In this document: positions 1 through 10,065 of the stretch, one piece after another
How positions within the stretch are numbered: the stretch's first letter is position 1
Layout: each line of letters opens with the position of its first letter
Source of the DNA: Prorocentrum cordatum
Taxonomy: Eukaryota > Sar > Dinophyceae > Prorocentrales > Prorocentraceae
Direction: 5' to 3'
Assembly (NCBI GenBank): GCA_963575745.1
Contig: CAUYUJ010018495.1
Location: 138,832 to 161,331, forward strand
DNA: 22,500 bases
The notes under the pieces: model-generated
What the model saw: the letters and a program-made list of their open reading frames with translations, nothing else
What the model was told of the DNA's origin: nothing
The model's database searches: none
Program-made: the position numbers and the translations under genes

Positions 1-237
1 CTCCTCCTCCTCCTCGATGACTAGGGGGTGGATGTCATGGGCGGATCCGTGGGAATCCCCCAGATCTCGGGGCCCCTCTTCGCATCTCCGCGCATCCCCT
101 GGCCCCCCCCCTCCCCCCACAGCCGCGCGCATGCCTCGGGCCAGGAGGGGGGGTTCGGGGGCTCCGGTCGTGATCTCTGTCCTACGTCGCCGTGTTTTCG
201 CAGCGTTTCCCTCCCAGAGCGGCCCTCGCTCCCTCCA

Positions 238-534
238 TCCTCCATCTCTTCCTCCTCCTCCTCCTCCTCCTCCTCCCTTCCTCCTCCCTCCTCTCCTCCT
301 CCTCCTCCTCTCCTCCTCCACTCCTCCTCCTCCTCCTCCTCCTCCTCCTCCTCCTCCTCCCTCCGCCTCCTCCTCCTCTCCTCCTCTTCCTCCCCCTCCT
401 CCTCCTTTATCTCCTCCCCTCCTCCTCCTCCTCCTCCTCCTCCTCCTCCTCCTCCTCCTCCTCCTTTATCTCCTCCCCTCCTCCTCCTCCTCCTCCTCCT
501 CCTCCTCCTTCTCCTCCTCCCTTTCTCCTCCCCT
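238..534. repeat. Long CCT-type polypyrimidine tract
   Basis: About 300 bp almost free of purines on this strand, built from CTC/CCT trinucleotides with small interruptions, including a duplicated TTTATCTCCTCCCCTCCTCC segment (about 405 and 465). The Pro/Ser/Leu runs it encodes are artefacts. Confidence 0.95.
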
Positions 535-702
535 TGACCTTCATGCTGGCACAGTTCGCTTCAGCGGCATCCCCGTGGTGATTGCTCCTCCGCCAGCGCA
601 GTTGCTCTGCCTCGCCGCCGGCGCAGAAGCAGTTTTTTTGCAGCGTGGGGTCTGAGGGTCTAGCCGCGCGCCTTGGTGCATCGAGAACAAAGGAACCCCA
701 TC

Positions 703-858
703 CAGTCGAGACTGATTAGTAGGTCGACCCTGCCAAATCAAAAGTATGCTTGTGTTCTGAGCTTCGTGACCCATGCCTTCTTACATTCCTATGGCAATGT
801 GGCCCTCGGTAGGGTCTTGTGTCCTCTCGCGTGTCCTCTCCAATCAGCCCCGACTGTA
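703..858 (+). mobile_element. CAGTCGG-ended MITE, copy 1 (left end decayed)
   Basis: The interior TCGACCCTGCCAAATCAAAA, CTTCGTGACCCATGCC, CCTATGGCAATGTGG and CTCTCGCGTGTCC parallels the copies at 2757 and 20615. The right end CCGACTGTA is intact; the left CAGTCGAGACTG has drifted and is preceded by TC instead of TA. Confidence 0.7.
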
Positions 859-1042
859 GTCTTGGTAACACGATGAGGGCGTGGCCTCGCTGGGGTCCCC
901 GTCTTTGAACTAGGGATAATCCACCTGGACGGTTTGGTTCGATACCTCTGTAGAACAGGCCTCCGCATCCGCAAGGTGCTGGTCCCTCCTCACTTAGGTC
1001 CCCTCCGAAAGGGTTGGGGGGTACTTCTACTGCCTATCCTCC

Positions 1043-1345
1043 AACGTCGGACCCCGAGGGTCCAGCCGCGCGCCCAGGTCGTGCCCACTTCGCGTGCCGC
1101 GTGCGCGCGCCGCGCGCGCGCCGCCGCCGTGAGCGCAGGCCTGGGGCGCCGTGGGCTACCTGGGCGTGGGCTCGGTGGCGCCGCCGCTGCCGCGCGGCGC
1201 GCGCGCGCGGCGGCACGGGCTCGGCTGCGCGACGGCGGGGCGTCCGCGTGCGAACGCTCCGTGCGCGCGCAGGCACGGGCTTGGCGGCGGCGCCGTCGCC
1301 GCCGCGGCGCACGCTCGTGCGCTCCCTCAGGGAGCTCCTGGGCGA
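1043..1345. repeat. Extremely GC-rich stretch with local repeats
   Basis: Dominated by GCGCGC and GCCGCC. Related segments GCGGCACGGGCTCGGCTGCG and GCAGGCACGGGCTTGGCGGC recur about 65 bp apart. Just downstream, CTCGATGGGCGGCGGGGGCA (about 1385) and CTCGATGGTTGGCGGGGGCA (about 1472) form another duplicated pair. Confidence 0.6.
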
Positions 1346-1560
1346 AGTCCGAGCCCTACCCTCGCCGAGTGGCGATTCAGGGAGCTCGATGGGCGGCGGG
1401 GGCAGGGTTCGGAGGTCGTCGAGCGCGCGGCGAAACCCGAGCCCCGCCCCCGCCTCCGATCGATGCACGAGGCTCGATGGTTGGCGGGGGCAGGGGTTCG
1501 GACGTCGCCGCTCTACGAAGGCCTCGGCAGGCTCCCGTGTGCGTTTGGAAGCTTTGGATA

Positions 1561-1795
1561 TTCCCTCCTTCTCCTCCCCCTCCCCCTCCTCCTCCTCCTC
1601 CTCCCTCCTCTCCTCCTCCTCCTCCTCCTCCTCGTCCTCCTCCTCCTCCTCCTCCTCTCTCGTTTCCTCCTCCTCCCTCGCTCCTCCTCCTCTCCTCCCT
1701 CCTCCTCCTCCTCCTCCTCTCCCCCCCCCCCCCCCTCCCCCTCCTCCTCCTCCCCCTCCTCCTCCCCCTCCTCCTCCTACTCCTCCTCCTCGGAT
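1561..1795. repeat. CCT-type polypyrimidine tract
   Basis: About 235 bp of CTC/CCT repeats with a run of 14 C residues near 1721 and few purine interruptions. A smaller tract lies at 2101-2152. Confidence 0.95.
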
Positions 1796-2288
1796 CTGGC
1801 CGCACTGTTCCAGATGCGGTTGGAGGCTTTCTCAAAGGGGCGGTCCAGGGCTCAGTTCTCGGCCTTCGGGGCGTGTCGCGGCCACCTTTGAGGGCAGTGC
1901 TGGCCTCCCGGGTCCTTCTCGTCCCTCCTCCCCTGGTTCCTTCTCCATCCTCCCCCTTGGTCGTCCCATGCGTCGTCCTCTGCTCACTCCTTCCCCTTTT
2001 TCCCTGCTCCCTCCATGCCCTTCGTCCGTCCTCTTCACGCCTTCCTCGTCCAGCATCCATGGCCCCCACATTCTACCCCCGAACCCCGATCCCCGCCCTT
2101 CTCCCTTCTCCTCCTCCTTCTCCTCCTCCTCCTCCTCCTCCTCTTCCTCTCTGCGTCCTGGGCCTGATGCTCATCCCTGCAGAGCGCCTCGGGGATCGCG
2201 TCCGATCTGCCTGCTGACACTTGACTGCCGCTCCGCTGGCTCCACCAACGCTGGCTGGTCCTGCTCCTCGACAGTGGCGTTATAGCAG

Positions 2289-2382
2289 GGCCGCGTCGTG
2301 TCGCCTGGCAGCGACCCCCGCGCGGGCGAGGAGGTTGAGGAGGAGGAGGAGGAAGAGGAGGAAGAGGGGGAGGAGGAGGGCG
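2289..2382 (+). CDS. Candidate acidic exon (hypothetical)
   Basis: Begins after TTATAGCAG, so the first exon base is G as in typical AG|G acceptors, and ends before GTATGT, a good donor. In between, one frame reads GRVVSPGSDPRAGEEVE and then a long Glu run. The acidic part could simply be the translation of a GGA microsatellite. No family is recognised and no partner exon was found. Confidence 0.22.
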
Positions 2383-2515
2383 GTATGTACCCCCCGGACT
2401 GGCTACAATTTCGGCCGCCATGAGCGGGGACCGCCCCCCGCCGCTCCCCCGCCCGGTTGAACGCCGCCCGTGGCCCGCAAGCGGCCCAACTTTGAACGGT
2501 CCACTGTTTCTCGGT

Positions 2516-2676
2516 TACACGTAAGAGTGATCCTTCGCCAGAGTGATTTTTGGTGCGTCCCCTCGATCGCTGAGCGTGATGCGAGAGTGGCTGTTTGCGC
2601 GCTCTTATTTGGCCACCTTGCGCCCCCTCCATGCACTCACTGAAGGTCACTCTTGCCTAGGGTTACTCTTTCATGC
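2516..2676. mobile_element. Paired GAGTGACC-arm inverted-repeat element
   Basis: Left arm TACACGTAAGAGTGATCC, then CCAGAGTGATTTTTGGTG. Right arm is the complement, AAGGTCACTCTTGCC then TAGGGTTACTCTTTCATGCAG. Each arm holds two spaced AGAGTGAYC motifs. The symmetry may extend further outward (CTCGG at about 2510 against CCGAG at 2677). Non-coding. Confidence 0.6.
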
Positions 2677-2756
2677 AGCCGAGTTTCTGAAACGGCCGGT
2701 CGTCTCAGGTTGAACGATCCCCGCGGTGTCAGGAACCAACGCGGGCCCGCCGCATG

Positions 2757-2913
2757 TACAGTCGGCCCGGATTCGTAGGTTGACCCTGCCAAATCAAGGG
2801 TACCTTTGTGTCCTGTGTCTCGCGACCCGTGCCTCCTGCATTCCTGTGGCAATGTGGTCCTCGGAAAGGTCTTTTGTTCTCTCGCGTGTCCTGTCCAGTG
2901 AAGTCCGACTGTA
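2757..2913 (+). mobile_element. CAGTCGG-ended MITE, copy 2
   Basis: TACAGTCGGCCCGGATTCG at the left and AAGTCCGACTGTA at the right give short inverted repeats with TA at each edge. That layout resembles Tc1/mariner insertions, which duplicate TA; the family link is inferred. The interior is non-coding and shared with copies 1 and 3. Confidence 0.75.
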
Positions 2914-2996
2914 TGCTCGTTGGTCGTCGGCCTGCTTCGGCGCACCGCGGGGGCGCGAAGATGATCGCAGCGCTTCTCGGCCTGGGCTGGATCGAT

Positions 2997-3040
2997 TGCA
3001 CGTGAGAGTGACCATGGGCCGGAGTGACCTTTGGTGTGCG
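2997..3040 (+). repeat. Solo left arm of the GAGTGACC-type element
   Basis: TGCACGTGAGAGTGACCATG followed by GGCCGGAGTGACCTTTGGTG is the left arm of the paired-arm family. I find no matching right arm before 3300, so this is a broken copy. Confidence 0.5.
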
Positions 3041-3480
3041 GCTTCAGGGGCGCCCGTGGGGGCGAACTCAACCGCGAAAGCTGGTACTGTCGCGCCGCAT
3101 CAACGATCGGCGAAAGATCCTTCGCGCGAGCGGGCCACCGACGAATTCCGCCGATTCGGTTCGAACGACCCGAATGGCACCCCGAAGGCGCTGCGAAAGC
3201 AGACGCCGTCGGGCGCCACCACGATGAGGTCTGGCACTGCCTGGCCGCGTTGCGATGACGTCTGACCAGGTCTGGCATCGTGGCTAAAACTGGTCCAAAA
3301 CAATGCACAACATATGCCGTAGTATATCCGTAAGGGCTTCGCCCCCTGCCGCCGGCCCCCTCTCTCGGAGAATGGGCCATGGAAGAGCTAAGTCATGAGG
3401 CCTTGGCGCTGTCGTGAAGCAGTATCGAAACTTCATGCGAAGCCGAGTCGCAATCAGCAAAACCAACTGATCACAAGAGG

Positions 3481-3613
3481 GGTTACCACACCTGGCGATT
3501 GGTAAGACGTGTATGGTTTAAGGGCTTGGTTGCCACACCTTGCGATTAAAGGGCCGAGGGAGTTCTCGCAGTTTGGGTTACCACGCCTTGCGATGGATGT
3601 GCGTGATGGGTTC
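3481..3613 (+). repeat. Diverged 47-48 bp tandem repeat, about three units
   Basis: GGTTACCACACCTGGCGATT (3481), GGTTGCCACACCTTGCGATT (3528) and GGTTACCACGCCTTGCGATG (3576) recur at 47 and 48 bp. The unit tails have diverged. It runs directly into the 73 bp array. Confidence 0.6.
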
Positions 3614-4040
3614 GAATTTCAGAAATGTGGCAAATCCCATGTGTTTTTGGACCCTGACCCCGCGGATCTGCGTGAGGGGTGGCACCGAATTTCAGAAATG
3701 TGGCAAATCCCTTGTGTTTTTGGACCCTGACCCCGCGGATCTGCGTGAGGGGTGGCACCGAATTTCAGAAATGTGGCAAATCCCTGTGTTTTTGGACCCT
3801 GACCCCGCGGATCTGCGTGAGGGGTGGCACCGAATTTCAGAAATGTGGCAAATCCCCTGTGTTTTTGGACCCTGACCCCGCGGATCTGCGTGAGGGGTGG
3901 CACCGAATTTCAGAAATGTGGCAAATCCCTTGTGTTTTTGGACCCTGACCCCGCGGATCTGCGTGAGGGGTGGCACCGAATTTCAGAAATGTGGCAAATC
4001 CCCTGTGTTTTTGGACCCTGAATGAGGGGTGGCACCGAAT
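3614..4040 (+). repeat. 73 bp tandem array, six units
   Basis: Units start with GAATTTCAGAAATGTGGC at 3614, 3687, 3760, 3832, 3905 and 3978 and include GACCCTGACCCCGCGGATC. Spacing is 73 bp except one 72 bp unit that lost a T. A seventh start at 4037 is truncated, and a stray fragment (CGCGGATCTGCGTGAGGGG) recurs at about 4126. Near-identity implies recent expansion. 73 is not divisible by 3, so the overlapping open frames are shadows. Confidence 0.95.
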
Positions 4041-4559
4041 TTCGCTGTGTTTTGGATGGACTGCGTGGGGGGTCGCCTGCAGAAAGGTGGTGGCACCCTC
4101 AGAAATTGGCCTGACCCACCCTGACCCGCGGATCTGCGTGAGGGGTGTCGATTTCGAGCCCCCCCAGCAATTCAGACAACGCGCCCAGGTGAGGCTAAAA
4201 ATCCTGTTTGGGCCTCCCCCCCCCTCGCGCGGTCAATCAACTAGTTACAGTAACCAGCAAGAAGTCAACTAGTTACAGTAACCAGCAAGAAGCAGAACTG
4301 TAACACTGGAAACTACAACCTACGACTGGTAGAGGAAGCTGCGAATCACGCGCCTACAGCCTGGTGGCCCCACAAGGGGGCCGGCGGATTTTGGTACGTT
4401 TGACAAGTGCAGAATCCCTTTGGCCCGAAAAGATATCCAACTATATTCAAAATGTTCAGAGATACATCAGCGCTACGAAAGTTTTGACCCGCTTCGTGTT
4501 TCCACCAAGACAAGTCTGAGGCGGGAGCGCCATGGCGAATTCGAGCTGAAGAAGTGCCG

Positions 4560-5125
4560 ACTTCGATTTTCGAGAGAGTCCTGGGCGGGAGCGTCATTTC
4601 GGAGTCATACCAGAATGGTGTCGAATTCCAGATTTCAGGACGTCCTGGGTGGGTGCGCCATTTCGAAATCGAACCCGAAAGACTCCGAATTCTGTTGCGG
4701 AGGAAGTCTGGACGGGGTCGGCATTTTGAATCGAGCCAGAAAGGTTTCGAAATCTAGTTTGGAGGAAGTCTTGGGCGGGAGCGCCATTGCGAAATTTAAC
4801 CCGACAATTTCGAGATCGTTCGGAATTGTTTTTTTGTTTCAGGAAGTCTCAAGCGAAGCATGGTTTGGAAAGGGCCACACCGTTTGGCATTCAATCGAAC
4901 CCGAAAGGCTCCGAATTCTGTTGCGGATGAAATCCTGGACGGGGGCGCCATTTCGAAATCGGGCCAGAAAGGTTTCGAAATCTAGTTTGGACGAAGTCTT
5001 GGGCGGGAGCGCCATTTTGAAATCGAACTCGAAAGTTTCGAAATCGTTAGGAAATGTTTTTTTCCAGGTTAGTCTCAAGCGAAATCGTCGTTTCGAATGG
5101 GGGTCACACCCTCTGGTATTTGAAT
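4560..5125 (+). repeat. Higher-order repeat: 63 bp units inside a 226 bp duplication
   Basis: A motif like GTCTTGGGCGGGAGCGCCAT followed by TTCGAAATCG recurs about every 63 bp (near 4578, 4641, 4705, 4767, then 4930 and 4995). On a larger scale, the block starting GAACCCGAAAG at 4671 is repeated at 4897, 226 bp later, including the trailing GTCTCAAGCGAA and CACACC...TGGTAT-like parts. The 63 bp period keeps a frame open from 4420 to 5163, but the predicted peptide is only this repeat and I do not call it a gene. Confidence 0.8.
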
Positions 5126-6100
5126 TTCCGACCAGAGATTTCGAAAGTGTGGTTTTCGCTTGAGACATCCTCCGGAAAACGATCTCGATTGGATTTCGAA
5201 ATCATCGGGTTCGAATTCGAAAGGGCCGATCCGCCCAAGACCTGAGCAAAAGAATGTGTGGACAGAGCACTGTACTGGAGCACAGCGGCCTAACGCGCTC
5301 CTTGGACGTCTCCTCTTTTGTCGCGGGCGCAACGCCATTGACAATGTACAGGGGCCCCAGCGCCTCATGGGACGCGCTGAGTTTTGGCCGAACAATCGTA
5401 GCGGTATTCAAGGACGTTCCAACTAGACGATTGGGGATTTGGGCTGGGATTCGGGACTGGTCCTGGGCGGAAAACGCGCCGCCCGGTCGACCAGCCCCCC
5501 CTGGGGATACCAACGCGCGTTTTGCAGGGGGGGCGGGGGCAAACCTGGCGCGCTCTGATGTGAGCGCAACCACGCGCTGCGGTTGCCGACGCGATGCCGA
5601 GCTCACCCCTGAAGAAGAAAAATCACCCGACCCCCTTCTGGCCAGCACCACAAGTCACTTTTGCAGCGGTTCACTCTTGCGTAGCGCGCGAGGTTCGGTG
5701 GTCCACGTTGGCTCAGCCAACAGCGCGCTGGTCCTCCTTCAGTGGGGGGCGAAGTCTACCTGCTCTAGTAGGCAGCTATATCGGGTCTAGGCCAGGTACG
5801 TTTCTTGCGTTCTAGCCACAAGCGTCTACAGACATATTGGGTGCACTTGTCATGCGTCTATAGATGTAACGTGACCGTCGCGTTCGTCGCAGTACAAGGT
5901 CGGAGGGGGGTAGATCCGTCTACGGTAGGTTCCTGCTTCAGAACAGGTCCAGCATCGTGACACGCTCTCATCGAACCGATCTGCATGCTATCCCCCACAC
6001 GTGTCCGACAACACTCGCTCAACATGGACATGCACGCTCAAATCTTTAATTTTTTCTGGAATAGCGTGCTTTCCAGATACCCATCGGTCGTCGAAAGTAG
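5126..6100. other. No recognised gene
   Basis: Unique-looking sequence. An open frame at 5254-5790 (178 codons) has no recognisable motif and is probably chance in GC-rich DNA. The only other item is the half element at 5650-5684. Confidence 0.5.
5650..5684. repeat. Solo right arm of the GAGTGACC-type element
   Basis: AAGTCACTTTTGCAGC and GGTTCACTCTTGCGTAG resemble the right arm of the element at 2516-2676. No left arm is evident upstream. Confidence 0.4.
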
Positions 6101-7294
6101 GCATGTTTGGAGTCCCAGCTTCCAGTCCACTTTGAGCGCCTTCCTACTCCGATAATCGAGTGGCTTCACCGCTTCGGTCCTCTTTTTGGGGGGCGGGCGG
6201 ACACCCAATCTATTTTCAACGCCCTCCTACTCCATGTCTCCACCTACATCTTCCGACCGATGGGCATCGGTGTGGCGCGCCGTCTCTGCGAGGCCGGCCG
6301 TGCGGTCAAGCCGCTGCACCCCCCCGGGCTCTCTGGAGAGAGGCTCCGGTCTTCGGGGGCCCGCGGTCGGGGATAGCCCGCCCGTGGCCGAGGCCTTGCC
6401 GTGGACGTACGGACAGGCGCAGCACAAGTTCCTTCCTCGCTCAGCGCTCCCTTTTTGTCTGGGCCTCCCACGGGGGGTCCGAGCAAATGGGGTCGGAGGA
6501 TCGCGCCGCATCGCCGATGCATCGGCGATGCGTAGCCCGATTTGCTCCACGCCGGCGTCGCCGATGCATCGCCCACGTCGACGATGCATCGAAGGTCCAT
6601 TGCCGATGCATCGCCGATGCATCGACGATGCGGCGCGATCCTCCGACCCCATCTACTCGGACCCCATCTAGGAGGCCTCTTTTTTGGCAGAACTGGATCG
6701 ATCGGTCGCTGAAGGTATGCTTTCTGCTTAGCTCCAAGATTCCACAATCTGCCGCAGCCTCCTTCCCAGGGGGAGCCGTGGACAAAAAACACAGCACGCC
6801 CCTTCCTCGCTTCAGCGTTCCCTGCGGTGGCACTGGATCGATCGGTCGCTGAAGATTTGTTTTGATCCAGGATTCCAATCTACTGCAGCCACCTTCAAGG
6901 CAAGCCGTGGACATGAAAAACAGAACACAAGTTCCTTCCTTGCGCAGCGCTCTTTGTGGCAGCACCAGGTGTCCGCCTCCCCACTTCACAGTCGTCGAGA
7001 GGTTCCCCCGACTGCTTCCTCTTGAGGGGGCGGAAACACGTTCCTTCCTCGCGCAGCGCTCCTTGTGGCAGCACCAGGTCGATCGGTCGCCGAATGTATG
7101 TATCTCTTGGGTCCAGGTTTCCAGTGTACTTCGGCCGCCTCCCCACTTCAATCGTCGAGAGGTTCCCCCGAAGGCTTCCTCTTGAATGGGCGGGCGGAAG
7201 CCCAGCAGCCCAAGCTGCCAACGCCTTCCGGCCTCTTGCTTCCACCCACCTCTTCCGACCGATGGGTAACTACAAGAATGCCCCAGCCACTCTG
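6101..7294 (+). repeat. Composite diverged tandem region
   Basis: Segments recur in order: a CTTCCTCGCGCAGCGCTCC block (about 6431, 6800, 6931, 7041), a GGATCGATCGGTCGCTGAA block (about 6696, 6834, and 7078 diverged), a CCAGGATTCCA-like block (about 6737, 6868, 7120), and a CCGCCTCCCCACTTCA block with GTCGAGAGGTTCCCCCGA (about 6975, 7135). CTTCCGACCGATGGG appears at 6250 and 7252. Foldback copies 1 and 2 sit within or at its edges. The frames overlapping it are shadows. Confidence 0.65.
6462..6677. mobile_element. GATGCATC foldback element, copy 1
   Basis: Begins GGCCTCCCACGGGGGGTCC and ends in the near-complement CTACTCGGACCCC...GGAGGCC. The arms share TCGGAGGATCGCGCCGCATC, and the centre is a run of CGATGCATCG palindromes. 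Flanks are TCTG on the left and TCTT on the right, so any target duplication is at best 3 bp here. It is set inside the composite tandem region 6100-7300. Confidence 0.7.
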
Positions 7295-7502
7295 GGCCTC
7301 CCACAGGGGGTCCGAGCAGATCGGGTCGGAGGGTCGCGCCGCATCGCCGATGCATCGCCGATGCGGCTCGATGTGGAGCCCGATTTTCTCCACGTCGACG
7401 GCGCTGATGCATCGCCGACGTCGCCGGTGTGTCGGCAATTCACCAGCGAATCATCGCCGAAGCGGCGCAACTCTCTGACACCATCTGCTCGGACTCCATC
7501 TA
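7295..7502. mobile_element. GATGCATC foldback element, copy 2
   Basis: Left arm GGCCTCCCACAGGGGGTCCG runs into TCGGAGGGTCGCGCCGCATC. The right arm (ACACCATCTGCTCGGACTCC) is more decayed and lacks the terminal GGAGGCC. The centre keeps several GATGCATC or related palindromes. It shares its left flank (TCTG) with copy 1, so the two may have been copied together with the surrounding repeat. Confidence 0.6.
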
Positions 7503-7573
7503 CCTTGAGATCCGACGTCGCGAAAGCAACAAAATGCGAAGCATCACGACTGGGGCCCTGGACCCCGTCTTTC

Positions 7574-7771
7574 TCGGGTCGGGCGAAAGGGGGGGATAGC
7601 AAAGGGGAGGGGTTTGAGAATCAGCTCACATAGCTGATTTTCCCGCCGTTTCCCAGCGCCGGAGGCGGCTATGTATCGAGGAATGGGCCCCTCGGTGAGG
7701 CCGAATCCAGCTGCATGCAGCAAATTTCGTAACCCCCCCCTTCCCCAATCCCCCCCCTTCGTCCGGCCCGA
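7574..7771 (-). mobile_element. 5-bp-duplication TIR element, copy 1
   Basis: Ends TCGGGTCGGGCGAAAGGGGG and the complement of CCCCTTCGTCCGGCCCGA form terminal inverted repeats of about 22 bp. CTTTC flanks both sides (7569-7573 and 7772-7776). The interior contains the palindrome GCTGCATGCAGC. It is about 198 bp, non-coding, and matches 17075-17268 in the opposite orientation. Confidence 0.85.
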
Positions 7772-7893
7772 CTTTCTGCTCCTGTTTTCGAGCCGGATCG
7801 ATCTGTGAGGTCCCCGGGGCCCGAAACCGGGCGGCAGCGGCGGGCTCGCGCAAGAATCGGACTCCAGGCTCTCAAGGCAGCAGGCCTTCTAGC

Positions 7894-8047
7894 CCAGTCC
7901 CTCCACAGGAGGAATCTGTTCAAACATAGTAGAACAATAGTCTGGGGACTATGTTTTGAGTAGTTGTTTGGCCGTGTTCGAGCATTTTTGTTCACCATTT
8001 TAAAATTTTCGTCCAAAATCCGCCTGTAGGGGGACATGCCCGACCTA
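7894..8047. mobile_element. 8-bp-duplication MITE, copy A
   Basis: Right end is CCTGTAGGGGGACATGCCCG followed by ACCTA; the left end has lost part of its terminal repeat but keeps CCCTCCACAGGAGGAA. The internal motif AATAGTCTGGGGACTATGTT is shared with the other copies. It is flanked by CTTCTAGC at 7886-7893 and again at 8048-8055, an exact 8 bp target duplication. Confidence 0.75.
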
Positions 8048-8187
8048 CTTCTAGCCACGCAGCCAGCCTGGCCCAGCGGCGCACCCCCCGGTAGCGCTGG
8101 CGGCCTGCCCGCAATGTCTCCCATCGCAGCCTCGGCGCCGCCCGAGTGCGAGCTGAGGCCCCCGCCTCCCATCGCCGACGTCGACAC

Positions 8188-8353
8188 ATGGGGTCCGAGC
8201 AGATGGGGTCGGAGGATCGCGCCGCATCGCCGATGCATCGGCGATGCGGCTCGATGTGGAGTGAGATTTTCGCCACGCAGACGTCGCCGATGCAGCGGCA
8301 ATGCGGCGACGATCCCCCCCGACCCCATCCATTCGGACCCAATTTGGGGGGCC
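8188..8353. mobile_element. GATGCATC foldback element, copy 3 (shortened)
   Basis: Left arm starts at ATGGGGTCCGAGCAGATGG without the GGCCTCCC tip; the right end retains GGACCCAATTTGGGGGGCC. The core carries CATCGCCGATGCATCGG and its complement. The left tip may have been disrupted, since a similar GGCCCCCGCCTCCCATC occurs just upstream at about 8158. Confidence 0.6.
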
Positions 8354-8705
8354 TCCGCAGTCGGAGCAGGTCTGGGCCGGCCCTCCCGGTGACGCCTCTG
8401 GCGCCGCTCCTGGCGCCACTCCTGGTGCGCTTCGCGCGCCAGGGAGGGGGGGTTCAGCGAAGATGCAGAAAATGCGCGGACCCTTGGGAAATATGGGAAG
8501 TGGGGGGGGAGACGAAAATCGAAAGAAAAAAAAATGAACCAATTTGAGGGATCCTGTTGTCTGTGTGTATTTATTTGCGTGTCCTTGGCATCGTTTCCTT
8601 CCGCTACCCACGGGGATCGAATGCCCGGGTGGCGTCGCCCGCGCACGGGCACTGGTCCTGGCCGGGGCGATCCTGGGCATGGCGCCGTCGCACACAGTGG
8701 AGGCC

Positions 8706-9150
8706 CATGCCAAGAGACGCCCTGCTTGCCTCCAGGGTGCTCTGGGTTTCTCGGGTTTCGCTGGCTTTGCTGTGGAAGGCGTGACCGCGCCAAGAATCCA
8801 AGGATGTCCTCTGGTCTCAGGGTTAGGTTTCTTGTGCAAGGTTTCTTGTGGATTAGCCTCCACTGTGGACCCCTGGTGCTGGGCCCAGGGTTGGCCCGCC
8901 CAACAGCGTCGTCAGTGTATCGATGGTGCCTTCCAAAGGCGGTCTTAGTAGTTGCCCTGCTTCCTGTCGGGGGCGGAAAGCACACATGCCAAGAAACACC
9001 CTTCTTGCCTCCAGGGTGCCCTGGGTTTCTTGGGGTTCAATGGTTTTGCTATGTAAGACCTGACGTTCCCACACCAAACATCGATGGACGTCCTTGGATC
9101 GTAGGGTTGGGTTTCTTGTGGAAGGTTTCTTTTGGTCGGACACCTACTGT
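8706..9150 (+). repeat. Diverged 279 bp tandem duplication
   Basis: CATGCCAAGAGACGCCCTGC at 8706 and CATGCCAAGAAACACCCTTC at 8985 each begin a stretch with GCCTCCAGGGTGCYCTGGG, GGATGTCC/GGACGTCC and GGTTTCTTGTG. An open frame (8534-9301) covers both units, but the peptide resembles nothing I know. Confidence 0.6.
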
Positions 9151-9189
9151 ATCAGTATCCGCGGCCCAGCGCATGCTGGGCCCTTGGGC

Positions 9190-9272
9190 CGCGATCCCAC
9201 GGATATATGGCTTTCTTTTGCGAATGTCCCGCGCGGACCGCATCTGTCCGGCCGCGTGTACGTGGGATCGCG
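9190..9272. repeat. Perfect 12 bp inverted repeat, 59 bp apart
   Basis: CGCGATCCCACG at 9190-9201 is the exact complement of CGTGGGATCGCG at 9261-9272. Just upstream is another palindromic stretch (GCGGCCCAGCGCATGCTGGG). It could form a hairpin, and no element family here shares it. Confidence 0.6.
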
Positions 9273-9279
9273 CTCCGAA

Positions 9280-10057
9280 ATCCAGACCGCGAGAGCGTTG
9301 ACATGGATACGTTCACCACTCGTGATCCTGACCGCAACTGAGGGAAACGCGCCCACAGCTGTTAGTAATAGCGTCACTTGAGCCCGCAGAGAGGAGGCTA
9401 TGGCGGACCCCCCCATCGGGAAGCTAGAATGGAAAAGTGCTAGTGTGGCATGTCTCGGGGCGTCTGGGGCCTTCTTGTGAAGCTCTCTTAGGCCGTATAG
9501 AGTGTCTCTTCGGAGGTCTTGACTCCATCTCGGGTCGTCTTGAGGCCATAGTTGGCCGTCCTGAGGCCATGATTCTCCGCGACGAAATTTTAATCTTCTA
9601 TGCAACAAGCGGAAGCCAACCCAGGCCGAAGTCGCGAGAGTATTGGATGATGTGGGATAGTTGTTGCGTGCGTTCAAACATAATGGGACATTGAGGTTGG
9701 CATATGATGCGTTGGGATATTTGTGTTGCATTTGAAGAACGGGGTGGGCAATCTCGGATCCGGACCGAACTCATAATATAATTGAGCCATGCGGCCTAAG
9801 GGTTTTAAGTATCATGCCGATGGGCGCAGCTCCAACGGCCGTTCTCGCAAGGATTCGATGGGAGGGGGACTGACGTCGTCATCATCATGTCGACCTCTCC
9901 ACTACCCTATGACATTTGAAAGGAACTATCGCTGCGCAACTGTATTTTGCCGTCTGGACGCCATCCTTGGCCGTCGTGTGGCCATGCTGAGTCGTCCGGA
10001 GGCTCCATCGAACTGCTTGTGAGAGCTGGTGCGGATACGCGACCCCCCCCCCGCCGC
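9280..10057. other. No recognised gene
   Basis: Contains short degenerate GGCCGTCNTGAGGCCAT-type repeats near 9490-9575 and again near 9950-10010, related to the fuller run at 11835-12185. Nothing else is recognisable. Confidence 0.45.
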
Positions 10058-10065
10058 CGCCTAAC

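Noticed and set aside
934-2285. Large open frames over the CCT tracts
   Set aside because: Pro/Ser/Leu/Arg runs in all three frames come from the repeats and high GC; no domain is visible.
3614-4040. CRISPR-like array
   Set aside because: The 73 bp units are contiguous with no unique spacers, and the genome is eukaryotic.
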